Positions 48,551 through 54,694 of a DNA stretch of 54,694 nucleotides are shown one piece after another. Made by a program: the position numbers and the translations under genes. Each line of letters begins with the position of its first letter. The stretch's first letter is position 1. The notes under the pieces are model-generated. The model did no database searches. It was not told where the DNA came from and saw only the letters and a list, made by a program, of their open reading frames with translations. Location: contig CAKRPS010000016.1 in the NCBI GenBank assembly GCA_934385475.1, positions 1 through 54,694 on the forward strand, in the 5' to 3' direction. The stretch comes from an uncultured Lachnospiraceae bacterium. GTDB lineage: Bacteria > Bacillota > Clostridia > Lachnospirales > Lachnospiraceae.

Positions 48551-49526
48551 AAATTTTGGCTAATTCCGTTCCGCAAAAGAAATATTTTAATATTTCGCTG
48601 TAGCTTTTACCGTTTAAGGCCATGCAGTTCGCTCCATACTGACTCATTCCGAATCCGTGGCCGACACCTTTTACCTGAAAACACACCTCCTCCTGTCCAA
48701 ACTCTACCATAAATGCCGAAGAGGAAAGCCCAAAGAGTCTCCGGATCGTCTCCCCGTCGGCAAGGGTTTCTCCTTCCGCAAGACGCACCTCTGTCACATA
48801 GCCCGCCGAATCATACACCGGCACAAAATTATTCCATAAATCTATCCCCGATGCCCCCAGCTTCTGCACCTTTTCCAGATAGTCATCCTTCAAAAAAACA
48901 ACCTTCTCCTCATATTCTGCAGCTGCCATATCCTGTGGAACCTCCGCACCTTTGAAATACGGATATGCCTCCGTATGCCACACCTCTGCAATGTCTCTTG
49001 TGTATCCGTTGCTAACCGGAAAATATGCTGTCAGCACCGCCTCCCCCTGATAGCTGAGGAACACACCCTGCGTCTGCTGTACCGCATTCTCATATTTTTC
49101 CATTTCCTCCTGCGGTTTTCCCTCCAGATACCATTCCTGCAGCCCTTCTCCGCTCACCTCAACCAGCTGTGTTCCCTCTCCACGCGCTTTCTTTATAAAA
49201 TCCGTCCGTAAAAGAACAGCCTGCGCCTTGAGTGCCTCCATCTCATATTCTTCCGGCATTGTCTCCGCCAGCTTATACACCAGATACTCCTCCATCGGCA
49301 CCTCCCACCATCCCCAGGCAAAAGAGACCACCGCGGTATACTCCTTTGCCTGTTCCGGATTCTTTTCCGGCAATAATGCTATCTCCTGCCCGACATGCCC
49401 CCAAAGACAGGCACACACATAGGGCAATAAAAAAACAAACAGAAGTCCCGCCGCTGCCTCCTGTATCCAGAACAGCTTATCGTTCCCTCTGTTTGTTCTT
49501 TGTTTGACGATTCTATGCAACTTCAT
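48549..49526 (-). CDS. spoIID: SpoIID-type stage II sporulation protein
   Basis: A 325-residue membrane-anchored protein with an N-terminal helix (AAAGLLFVFLLPYVCACLWG) and a SpoIID/LytB domain: VPMEEYLVYKLAETMPEEYE, then MEALKAQAVLLRT (about 78-108), FPVSNGYTRDIAEVW, and GVGHGFGMSQYGANCMALNG near the C-terminus. SpoIID is the lytic transglycosylase of engulfment. In the well-studied enzyme the catalytic Glu immediately precedes MP; here that position is Thr (ETMP), with Glu one residue earlier. Gene order spoIID-spoIIQ is conserved in clostridia. GAGGAGG precedes the ATG. Confidence 0.9.
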   Translation of the reverse strand: MKLHRIVKQRTNRGNDKLFWIQEAAAGLLFVFLLPYVCACLWGHVGQEIALLPEKNPEQAKEYTAVVSFAWGWWEVPMEEYLVYKLAETMPEEYEMEALKAQAVLLRTDFIKKARGEGTQLVEVSGEGLQEWYLEGKPQEEMEKYENAVQQTQGVFLSYQGEAVLTAYFPVSNGYTRDIAEVWHTEAYPYFKGAEVPQDMAAAEYEEKVVFLKDDYLEKVQKLGASGIDLWNNFVPVYDSAGYVTEVRLAEGETLADGETIRRLFGLSSSAFMVEFGQEEVCFQVKGVGHGFGMSQYGANCMALNGKSYSEILKYFFCGTELAKI

Positions 49527-49593
49527 ACAGCCTCCTCACATGTACTATACCTATGAGTCGGCACGGTCATTCAGACCAAAACCAAAATAACAT

Positions 49594-50664
49594 TTACCTG
49601 GCAAGATCCAGATGCTGTACTGTAGAAACCGTACCATTTTCGTACAGGAAAATACCGGTATTGCGGATCATGGCATTGGTCTTGTTATTTTCCCCGGAAT
49701 TGAGTGCAAATTCTGTCGATACTCTCGAGAGACAGATTGCCCCCACTCCCAGATCCCTGAGATGGTACAGCTTGTCATTTCCTTCATCATCCTTCGTCCA
49801 GATCAGCAGTTTTTCCCAGATAGGATCTCCTTCATCGATCCATCCGTTTCCATCTTCATCATACTGTTCCAGATCCCGGAATCCATCTCCGGACTTTGTT
49901 CCGAAAAGCTCACTGCCATCTCCTATCACACCATCTCCATTACGATCAAGTGCCAGAAAAGCGCTTCCCTTCTTCAGCATGGAAACCTCTTCCTTTTCTC
50001 CATCACAGTCCAGATCAAAAAAGAATTTCTGATCCGAAACGGACGCTACATCTGCCCCCAGATTGATCACTAGCGGGTCCATATAGCTGATTTCTGTGAC
50101 GGTATGCGTTTCTTCATAAAACTCTTCAAAGCTTCTGCTCATACTACATTCCAGATTAAAAGACAACTCTCTGCCGTCCGCAGTCTTTACCGTACCAACT
50201 GTAGAAAAGGTTGTGCACTCCTCTTCCTTATGGTAGTATTGCTGCGTCTCCTGACGCACGGTATAAACGACCGGAGTGGACGGTAAGGACATCTGATAGT
50301 CACTCGTCAGATCTCTGAGTTTCTGCGGTCCAAAGAGCAGATCCATCAGAAACTGGATACATTTCTGTCTCAAAGTAAACAAGGTATCCTCCGGATCCTT
50401 CTCCCCGGAAACACGTCCCGTATTTGACAGGCTCCTGAAATGCGCAGCAAAATCAGCTGCCCCCATCTCTTCCTGTGTACTTCCCGTGTCAGTGCTCCCA
50501 TCGTCCGAACCCGTAGTCAGATTACCGCCAAACCCAAAAAGATTTCCGTTCAGCTTCTGAGCATTATATCCAACCTGTCCTATTTTCTGACCGTTGCCTT
50601 TCTCTGTGTAGGAATGATACGTTCTTGTGGAACCCATTTCTAATGTACCGGAATCGATTCGCAC
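49594..50664 (-). CDS. EF-hand/haemolysin-like calcium-binding protein behind a sigma-D promoter
   Basis: A 356-residue protein with no signal peptide. The N-terminal third is Gly/Ser/Thr-rich (GFGGNLTTGSDDGSTDTGST). The C-terminal part (~205-345) carries a domain also found in large proteobacterial RTX-like proteins: FFFDLDCDGEKEEV, FLALDRNGDGVIGDGSELFG, LEQYDEDGNGWIDEGD and WEKLLIWTKDDEGNDKLYHL, with three EF-hand-like DxDxDG loops. Calcium binding is likely. GGAGGG lies 3 nt before the ATG. The transcript probably starts at a near-consensus sigma-D promoter 195 bp upstream and carries a terminator-like hairpin in its leader. A surface or flagella-related protein exported without a Sec signal is a reasonable inference. 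Confidence 0.75.
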   Translation of the reverse strand: MRIDSGTLEMGSTRTYHSYTEKGNGQKIGQVGYNAQKLNGNLFGFGGNLTTGSDDGSTDTGSTQEEMGAADFAAHFRSLSNTGRVSGEKDPEDTLFTLRQKCIQFLMDLLFGPQKLRDLTSDYQMSLPSTPVVYTVRQETQQYYHKEEECTTFSTVGTVKTADGRELSFNLECSMSRSFEEFYEETHTVTEISYMDPLVINLGADVASVSDQKFFFDLDCDGEKEEVSMLKKGSAFLALDRNGDGVIGDGSELFGTKSGDGFRDLEQYDEDGNGWIDEGDPIWEKLLIWTKDDEGNDKLYHLRDLGVGAICLSRVSTEFALNSGENNKTNAMIRNTGIFLYENGTVSTVQHLDLAR

Positions 50665-50740
50665 ATGTCCCTCCTCTTGTCTGGCCCCCTATCTATGTCT
50701 GTCTGTGTCACGCGACTGCAGCTTCCGTGCTGCACGACAT

Positions 50741-50789
50741 AAAAAGACGGCATTTATCCGGAAAATCCTTTTCCTTCAAAAACACCGTC
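50741..50789 (-). terminator. Terminator-like hairpin in the leader of the EF-hand gene
   Basis: On the minus strand GACGGTG (50783-50789) pairs with TGCCGTC (50746-50752), with an inner GGAAAA/TTTTCC stem, followed by five T residues. It could end the LamG transcript, but it also lies between the sigma-D promoter and the gene. Confidence 0.65.
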
Positions 50790-50858
50790 CATGGTCTCAA
50801 ACATATTCAGATTCAAGTCAGAGCTATCTGGCCGAAACAGTTCTGCCTTGTATAAAAT

Positions 50859-50885
50859 ATATCGGACAATATTTCATTTTCTTTA
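50859..50885 (-). promoter_or_regulatory. Near-consensus sigma-D (sigma-28) promoter
   Basis: On the minus strand TAAA (50882-50885), exactly 15 bp, then TCCGATAT (50859-50866) differs from the Bacillus sigma-D consensus TAAA-N15-GCCGATAT at one base. Transcription would start near 50850 and run into the EF-hand gene. The rest of 50665-50858 contains the leader hairpins and no gene. Confidence 0.72.
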
Positions 50886-50889
50886 CTAC

Positions 50890-51870
50890 TTATTTTTGAT
50901 ATGCCACATACAGGGCACTGATCTGGTTCTCATCAAGCAGGGTATTCCAGATACGGATTTCATCATAGCAGGCTTCAAAGAGTTCATCAAAGCAGTTGAT
51001 TCCCACATATGCCTTGATATTGCCTTCCTCCAGATTCATTCTGGAAACCGGGGCGGAACCTATCATTTCACTGTTCAGGTACAGATATCCCATTACCTTG
51101 CTGTCGTCCTCCGCATCAGTCTGTGAGGCATCCACACGCACCGTAATATAATTCCACTCATTCAGCTTCAGCCAGTCCTTATCCTCCTGACAGGGTCTGA
51201 TCTCGCAGGAATTATTTAAATTTGCGTTGACGGTATTGAAAACCGGTGTCACGGTCTCGCCGTCTTCGTTTGTCTTTTTGTTAAGGGATATGTAATTCTC
51301 ACTTCCATTTTCATTGAGCATATCCGAACTGATTGCTATAAAAGGAGACCAGTCCCGCAATTCCGCTGCCTTGAACCAGAACGAGATCGTGTAGGAATCC
51401 GCAAGTCCTTCTATCCCGGTAAGCTCTATGCCGTAGCTTCCATCCAGATACAACGCGCTTCCTTCCACACCGTCCGTAAACTTTGCCGTCACACTATCAT
51501 CGGCCTGCGGATAGGTTCCTGCATTGAACCCTCCTACGTCACCCTGCCTGGTCACCGTCAAAGCATTCTCCAGCTTCCCATTAAAGCTGTAGCTGTAGTC
51601 TGCCCGCGGTACCCCGCTGATAACCGTGTCCTTGACAATCTCCTTTGAAGTTTCCACCACCACAGGTTCCTTCTCTCCGAATCCCACCTGTGAAACAAGA
51701 CGATCGGTGTCCTCCAGCAGATCTGTTCTCTTCTCCTGCCCAGACTGTTCTGGCTCTTTCTTTCGTTCAGATGCCTGGTTGACAAAAACTGCCAGCCCGA
51801 TCACAAATACCACAAACACGGCAAAGAAAGAACCCCATCTGGCCGTCCTGCTGCTTTTCCATCGTTTCAT
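50890..51870 (-). CDS. Membrane-anchored LamG/concanavalin-like domain protein
   Basis: A 326-residue protein with an N-terminal anchor (GSFFAVFVVFVIGLAVFV), a charged spacer (~38-95), then a jelly-roll LamG-type domain (~110-320): AKFTDGVEGSALYLDGSYGI, SYTISFWFKAAELRDWSPFI, LNEWNYITVRVDAS and CYDEIRIWNTLLDENQISAL. Such domains bind glycans or proteins outside the cell. No enzyme domain is attached. It lies between the hydratase and the EF-hand gene on the same strand; the latter has a separate promoter. Confidence 0.85.
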   Translation of the reverse strand: MKRWKSSRTARWGSFFAVFVVFVIGLAVFVNQASERKKEPEQSGQEKRTDLLEDTDRLVSQVGFGEKEPVVVETSKEIVKDTVISGVPRADYSYSFNGKLENALTVTRQGDVGGFNAGTYPQADDSVTAKFTDGVEGSALYLDGSYGIELTGIEGLADSYTISFWFKAAELRDWSPFIAISSDMLNENGSENYISLNKKTNEDGETVTPVFNTVNANLNNSCEIRPCQEDKDWLKLNEWNYITVRVDASQTDAEDDSKVMGYLYLNSEMIGSAPVSRMNLEEGNIKAYVGINCFDELFEACYDEIRIWNTLLDENQISALYVAYQK

Positions 51871-51914
51871 ATAACCCCTGTCACTTACAAATCTCTACTA
51901 AATACTGCTATTCA

Positions 51915-54215
51915 TCATCCTTCTACCCGGTTGTAGTTGATCAGACATCCCTTCAGGATAATCTGACGCTCCTCATCCGTCAATTCGCCAAGCTTTAATT
52001 CAAAAGGAATCAGTTTCCCCTCCTCAACGGAGACGGTATAGGCTTTTATCACATCGGCCTTTTCCTCTACTTCCTTACGGATACCCGGAAAGAAAAGGTA
52101 ATCCAGATTCTTGAAAGGCAGTTCTCCTTCCTTGATCAGGAACGGAAGCATACCCCAGTTAATCAGGTTGGAACGGTATCTCTTTGTTGCGTATTCGTTG
52201 GCAATATTTGCCCATCCACCAAGTACCTTCTGACAGCTTGCTGCCTGTTCCCTGGCAGAACCGTCACCCGGTTTTACTGCAAAAATAGTGGAACCGAATC
52301 CTGTATTTTCATGTGATGCGTCTGCAAAAGTCTTCTTTACCACACTCATGACCGGTTTTACATCCGGGTGTACCTGACATGGATGCTCGCCGTTCATCCT
52401 GGCTTTCTCCGCTCTCTGGATATCCTTGGCACGTCCCACATATTCCGGGTCTTTTCTGGACAGGGTAAACTCTGCCAGTCCCAGCGGATTGGAACGGTAA
52501 GAAGAAGTCTCTCCGGAAGGAATCAACTCATCTGTCGTCGTTACCGGGTCATGAATCTCAGAAACCACGCGAAGCACCAGATTCTCCGGCAATGCTCCCA
52601 TAGCAGGCCAGTCCTTGATATTCGGACCAAACTGGATCTCTACGCTGTCGTCTGCCACGCCTTTGGAGTCAAAGACACGGTTTGCGTAAATATTAGTATC
52701 AAAATGATACTTATATTTGACAAGTTCGCCATCAAAATCGGTTGCCGGTGTAAGCATACCCTTGTTGGCTGCGGTTGCCGCAATAGAACGGGCATCCATC
52801 AATGCTACCGATGCAATCTGACCATTCTGTAATTTGGAACCTTCTCTGTTCGGGAAGTTTCTGGTGGAGTGACGGATACTGAAAGCATTATTTGCCGGGG
52901 TATCCCCTGCGCCAAAGCATGGACCACAGAACGCAGTCTTCATAACCGCTCCGGTCTCCATGATGGTTGCCGCACAGCCATTCTTGATCAGTTCCATGTA
53001 TACTGGCATAGATGCCGGATATACACTTAATGTAAAGCCATCGGCTCCGATGTAGGAACCTTTCAGGATGTCTGCTGCTGCGCAGATATTTTCAAAACCA
53101 CCGCCTGCACAGCCTGCGATAATACCCTGGTCTACCATGAACTTGCCATTTACAACCTTATCCTGTAAGGAATACGGTACGGCACCGTCCAGACTTACCT
53201 TCGCACGTTCCTCTACATCATGAAGAATGTCTTTTAAGTTCGCATTTACTTCATCAATGGTATAAGTGTTACTTGGGTGGAATGGCATCGCGATCATCGG
53301 TCTTATCGCTGATAAGTCAACCGTGATCATACCATCATAATATGCCACTTCTCCAGGATTTAACTCTTTATATTCTTCTACCCTTCCATGAATATCATAG
53401 AATTCTTTAATCTTCCCGTCTGTTTTCCAGATGGAAGAAAGACAGGTAGTTTCTGTCGTCATAACATCAACGCCGATACGGAAATCTGCGCTCAGGGAAC
53501 TAACACCGGGACCTACGAACTCCATAACCTTGTTCTTTACATAGCCATTGGCAAATACCGCACCGATAATCGCCAGTGCCACGTCCTGAGGTCCTACCCC
53601 TTTTACCGGCTCTCCGGTCAGGTACACGCCCACAACGCCCGGCATATTGATATCGTATGTCTGGGACAATAACTGTTTTACCAGTTCAGGACCGCCTTCG
53701 CCCATTGCCATCGTACCAAGTGCACCATATCTGGTATGGGAATCGGAACCGAGAATCATCTTGCCGCCGCCTGCCAGCATTTCTCTGGCAAACTGATGGA
53801 TGACTGCCTGATGTGGTGGTACATACACACCGCCATATTTCTTGGCACAGGTCAGTCCAAACATGTGATCATCTTCATTGATGGTTCCGCCTACTGCACA
53901 AAGAGAATTGTGACAGTTGGTAAGCACATAAGGAATCGGGAATCTGGTCAGTCCAGATGCTCTTGCTGTCTGAATAATACCAACGAAAGTAATATCATGA
54001 GAAGTCAGTTTATCAAACTTAATCTTCAGCTTTTCCATATTTCCTGAAGTATTATGCTCTTTCAAAATACCATACGCCATGGTGTTTTGTGCCGCTGTCT
54101 CTTTGGACACCTCTTTGCCGGTCTTGCTTTTTACTTCTGCTGTCGCATCTGCCCCGTCCGGAACGATTTCTGTTCCATTGACCAGGTATGCGCCGCCTTC
54201 CAATAATTGAATCAT
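51915..54215 (-). CDS. Aconitase-family hydratase
   Basis: A 766-residue 4Fe-4S hydro-lyase of the aconitase superfamily (YbhJ-like branch). Cluster cysteines are seen in [23 protein letters not shown] and [12 protein letters not shown]; catalytic-type blocks include [20 protein letters not shown] and the swivel-domain region with [17 protein letters not shown] sits 8 nt before the ATG at 54215; the longer frame to 54257 lies across the predicted transcript start. Clostridia often carry this hydratase beside the canonical aconitase; its substrate is not known from sequence. It has its own promoter, which overlaps a palindrome. Confidence 0.9.
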   Translation of the reverse strand: MIQLLEGGAYLVNGTEIVPDGADATAEVKSKTGKEVSKETAAQNTMAYGILKEHNTSGNMEKLKIKFDKLTSHDITFVGIIQTARASGLTRFPIPYVLTNCHNSLCAVGGTINEDDHMFGLTCAKKYGGVYVPPHQAVIHQFAREMLAGGGKMILGSDSHTRYGALGTMAMGEGGPELVKQLLSQTYDINMPGVVGVYLTGEPVKGVGPQDVALAIIGAVFANGYVKNKVMEFVGPGVSSLSADFRIGVDVMTTETTCLSSIWKTDGKIKEFYDIHGRVEEYKELNPGEVAYYDGMITVDLSAIRPMIAMPFHPSNTYTIDEVNANLKDILHDVEERAKVSLDGAVPYSLQDKVVNGKFMVDQGIIAGCAGGGFENICAAADILKGSYIGADGFTLSVYPASMPVYMELIKNGCAATIMETGAVMKTAFCGPCFGAGDTPANNAFSIRHSTRNFPNREGSKLQNGQIASVALMDARSIAATAANKGMLTPATDFDGELVKYKYHFDTNIYANRVFDSKGVADDSVEIQFGPNIKDWPAMGALPENLVLRVVSEIHDPVTTTDELIPSGETSSYRSNPLGLAEFTLSRKDPEYVGRAKDIQRAEKARMNGEHPCQVHPDVKPVMSVVKKTFADASHENTGFGSTIFAVKPGDGSAREQAASCQKVLGGWANIANEYATKRYRSNLINWGMLPFLIKEGELPFKNLDYLFFPGIRKEVEEKADVIKAYTVSVEEGKLIPFELKLGELTDEERQIILKGCLINYNRVEG

Positions 54216-54256
54216 GCCACGTTCTCCTTCTATCCGTACTTCTGGACAAAGCCCCA

Positions 54257-54276
54257 TTAGATTTTATTATATCTAA
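54257..54276. promoter_or_regulatory. Palindrome over the hydratase -10 region
   Basis: TTAGAT and ATCTAA are separated by 8 bp and surround the -10 box and start site of the hydratase promoter, the position expected of a repressor site. Confidence 0.5.
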
Positions 54277-54294
54277 TAACCCAAGGCGGTGCAA
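54266..54294 (-). promoter_or_regulatory. Promoter of the hydratase gene
   Basis: On the minus strand TTGCAC (54289-54294), 17 bp and a perfect TATAAT (54266-54271). Confidence 0.82.
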
Positions 54295-54336
54295 TGGGTT
54301 TTACGCAATCCCTTTTACAGAAATAGTATTTTACTC

Positions 54337-54365
54337 TTGAAAAGAGTGCGCATGCACGCTATAAT
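54337..54365 (+). promoter_or_regulatory. Promoter of the GNAT-like gene
   Basis: TTGAAA (54337-54342), 17 bp and a perfect TATAAT (54360-54365), divergent from the hydratase promoter. Confidence 0.82.
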
Positions 54366-54381
54366 GATGTCAGATATGGTA

Positions 54382-54397
54382 GTTAGTTTTATCTAAC
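54382..54397. repeat. Palindrome in the leader of the GNAT-like gene
   Basis: GTTAG and CTAAC flank TTTTAT just past the predicted start site. Its TTAG/CTAA half-sites match those of the palindrome at 54257-54276. A second hairpin, TTGAAAA/TTTTCAA, follows at 54401-54421. Confidence 0.45.
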
Positions 54398-54467
54398 TTA
54401 TTGAAAATCATATTTTTTCAAGAGCAAAACATAGCTACAACAATCGCAGAAAGAGAGCGGAACAACC

Positions 54468-54694
54468 ATGATCGTTAAGACACTCGATGAAAGCATTATT
54501 TCTGATATCGGCCATGCCTTTGGCTATTATGATTACGGAACAGAAGGCGGTATGGGCTCTCTTTTTTCCAGCAAAGATGCCGTTTCCACCTACATACAGG
54601 GATATGTCCGTGGAATGTTACATGGCGGTTTTCTTCATACCACCAGCGAACGCGGTGAGGGCTATATTGCCTATAAACTGCCCGGTCAGAAGAT
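54468..54694 (+). CDS. Probable GNAT-family acetyltransferase, N-terminal part
   Basis: 75 residues are visible before the window ends. The start MIVKTLDESIISDIGHAFGY and the block FSSKDAVSTYIQGYVRGMLH, then STSERGEGYIAYKLPG (approximate), resemble N-termini of GNAT acyltransferases found in Lachnospiraceae. No acetyl-CoA-binding motif is reached, so the family call is moderate. AGAGAG lies about 8 nt before the ATG. It is divergent from the hydratase gene. Confidence 0.5.
   Translation, partial: MIVKTLDESIISDIGHAFGYYDYGTEGGMGSLFSSKDAVSTYIQGYVRGMLHGGFLHTTSERGEGYIAYKLPGQK

Noticed and set aside
50665..50858. c-di-GMP or other riboswitch in the EF-hand gene leader
   Set aside because: Stems are present, but the conserved GEMM core was not recognised by eye; recorded only as hairpins.
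1..54694. CRISPR arrays, rRNA, tRNA, integrase or prophage genes
   Set aside because: No regularly spaced repeats, no tRNA cloverleaf or rRNA segment and no recombinase or phage protein was recognised anywhere in the window.

Overview
The window looks like chromosome from a motile, spore-forming gut-type member of the Clostridia, most likely Lachnospiraceae. The evidence is the sporulation genes (sipL, a SpoIIQ-type and a SpoIID-type protein), the YesM/YesN-type two-component system with LplB/LplC-type transport, strong AGGAGG ribosome binding sites, sigma-D-like promoters, and protein families typical of that group (DUF1934, YesL, trigger-factor-like lipoprotein). Placement to genus is not possible by eye.

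Layout. Positions 1-4800 are visibly more AT-rich than the rest. They hold the N-terminal 220 residues of a SIR2-domain protein (a defence-type NAD-hydrolase candidate running off the left edge), a translationally coupled acyl-CoA-synthetase-like/acyltransferase pair, a divergent XRE regulator and a HIT protein. Positions 5-13 kb are housekeeping: an NlpC/P60 hydrolase, asnS, a trigger-factor-like lipoprotein, a small membrane protein, DUF1934, murI, and a gntR-ispE operon with an apparent GntR operator. At 13.1-15.0 kb are an abundant-looking protein of unknown function behind a sigma-D-like promoter and a serine hydrolase.

Positions 15.3-38.7 kb form the main accessory system, which I read as a xyloglucan-oligosaccharide utilisation locus. 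The plus-strand block encodes a substrate-binding lipoprotein, a GH42 beta-galactosidase, a GH29 alpha-fucosidase and a YesN-type response regulator. The minus-strand block runs AraC regulator, GH74, GH31, YesM-type sensor kinase, two ABC permeases, a second binding protein, YesL and an alpha/beta esterase. A second GH31 (YicI-type alpha-xylosidase) is divergent from the AraC gene. None of the glycosidases has a signal peptide. The logic would be import of decorated oligosaccharides followed by cytoplasmic removal of acetyl, fucose, galactose and xylose and cleavage of the glucan backbone by a GH74. No beta-glucosidase or ABC ATPase is present in the window, so those must be elsewhere.

Positions 38.7-54.7 kb hold sipL, pyrC-pyrK-pyrD, a PrcB-domain lipoprotein, plsC, a degenerate GH9 lipoprotein, an amidohydrolase, SpoIIQ- and SpoIID-type genes (both with altered catalytic motifs), an EF-hand-like protein behind a near-consensus sigma-D promoter, a LamG-like membrane protein, an aconitase-family hydratase and the start of a GNAT-like gene.

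Non-coding structure of note: a 351-bp near-palindromic element with 8-bp flanking direct repeats (35786-36136); a ~35-nt element that supplies the ribosome binding site of three unrelated genes (8961, 23094, 34690); and a pyr-operon terminator whose 3' arm is the sipL ribosome binding site. No rRNA, tRNA or CRISPR array was seen.
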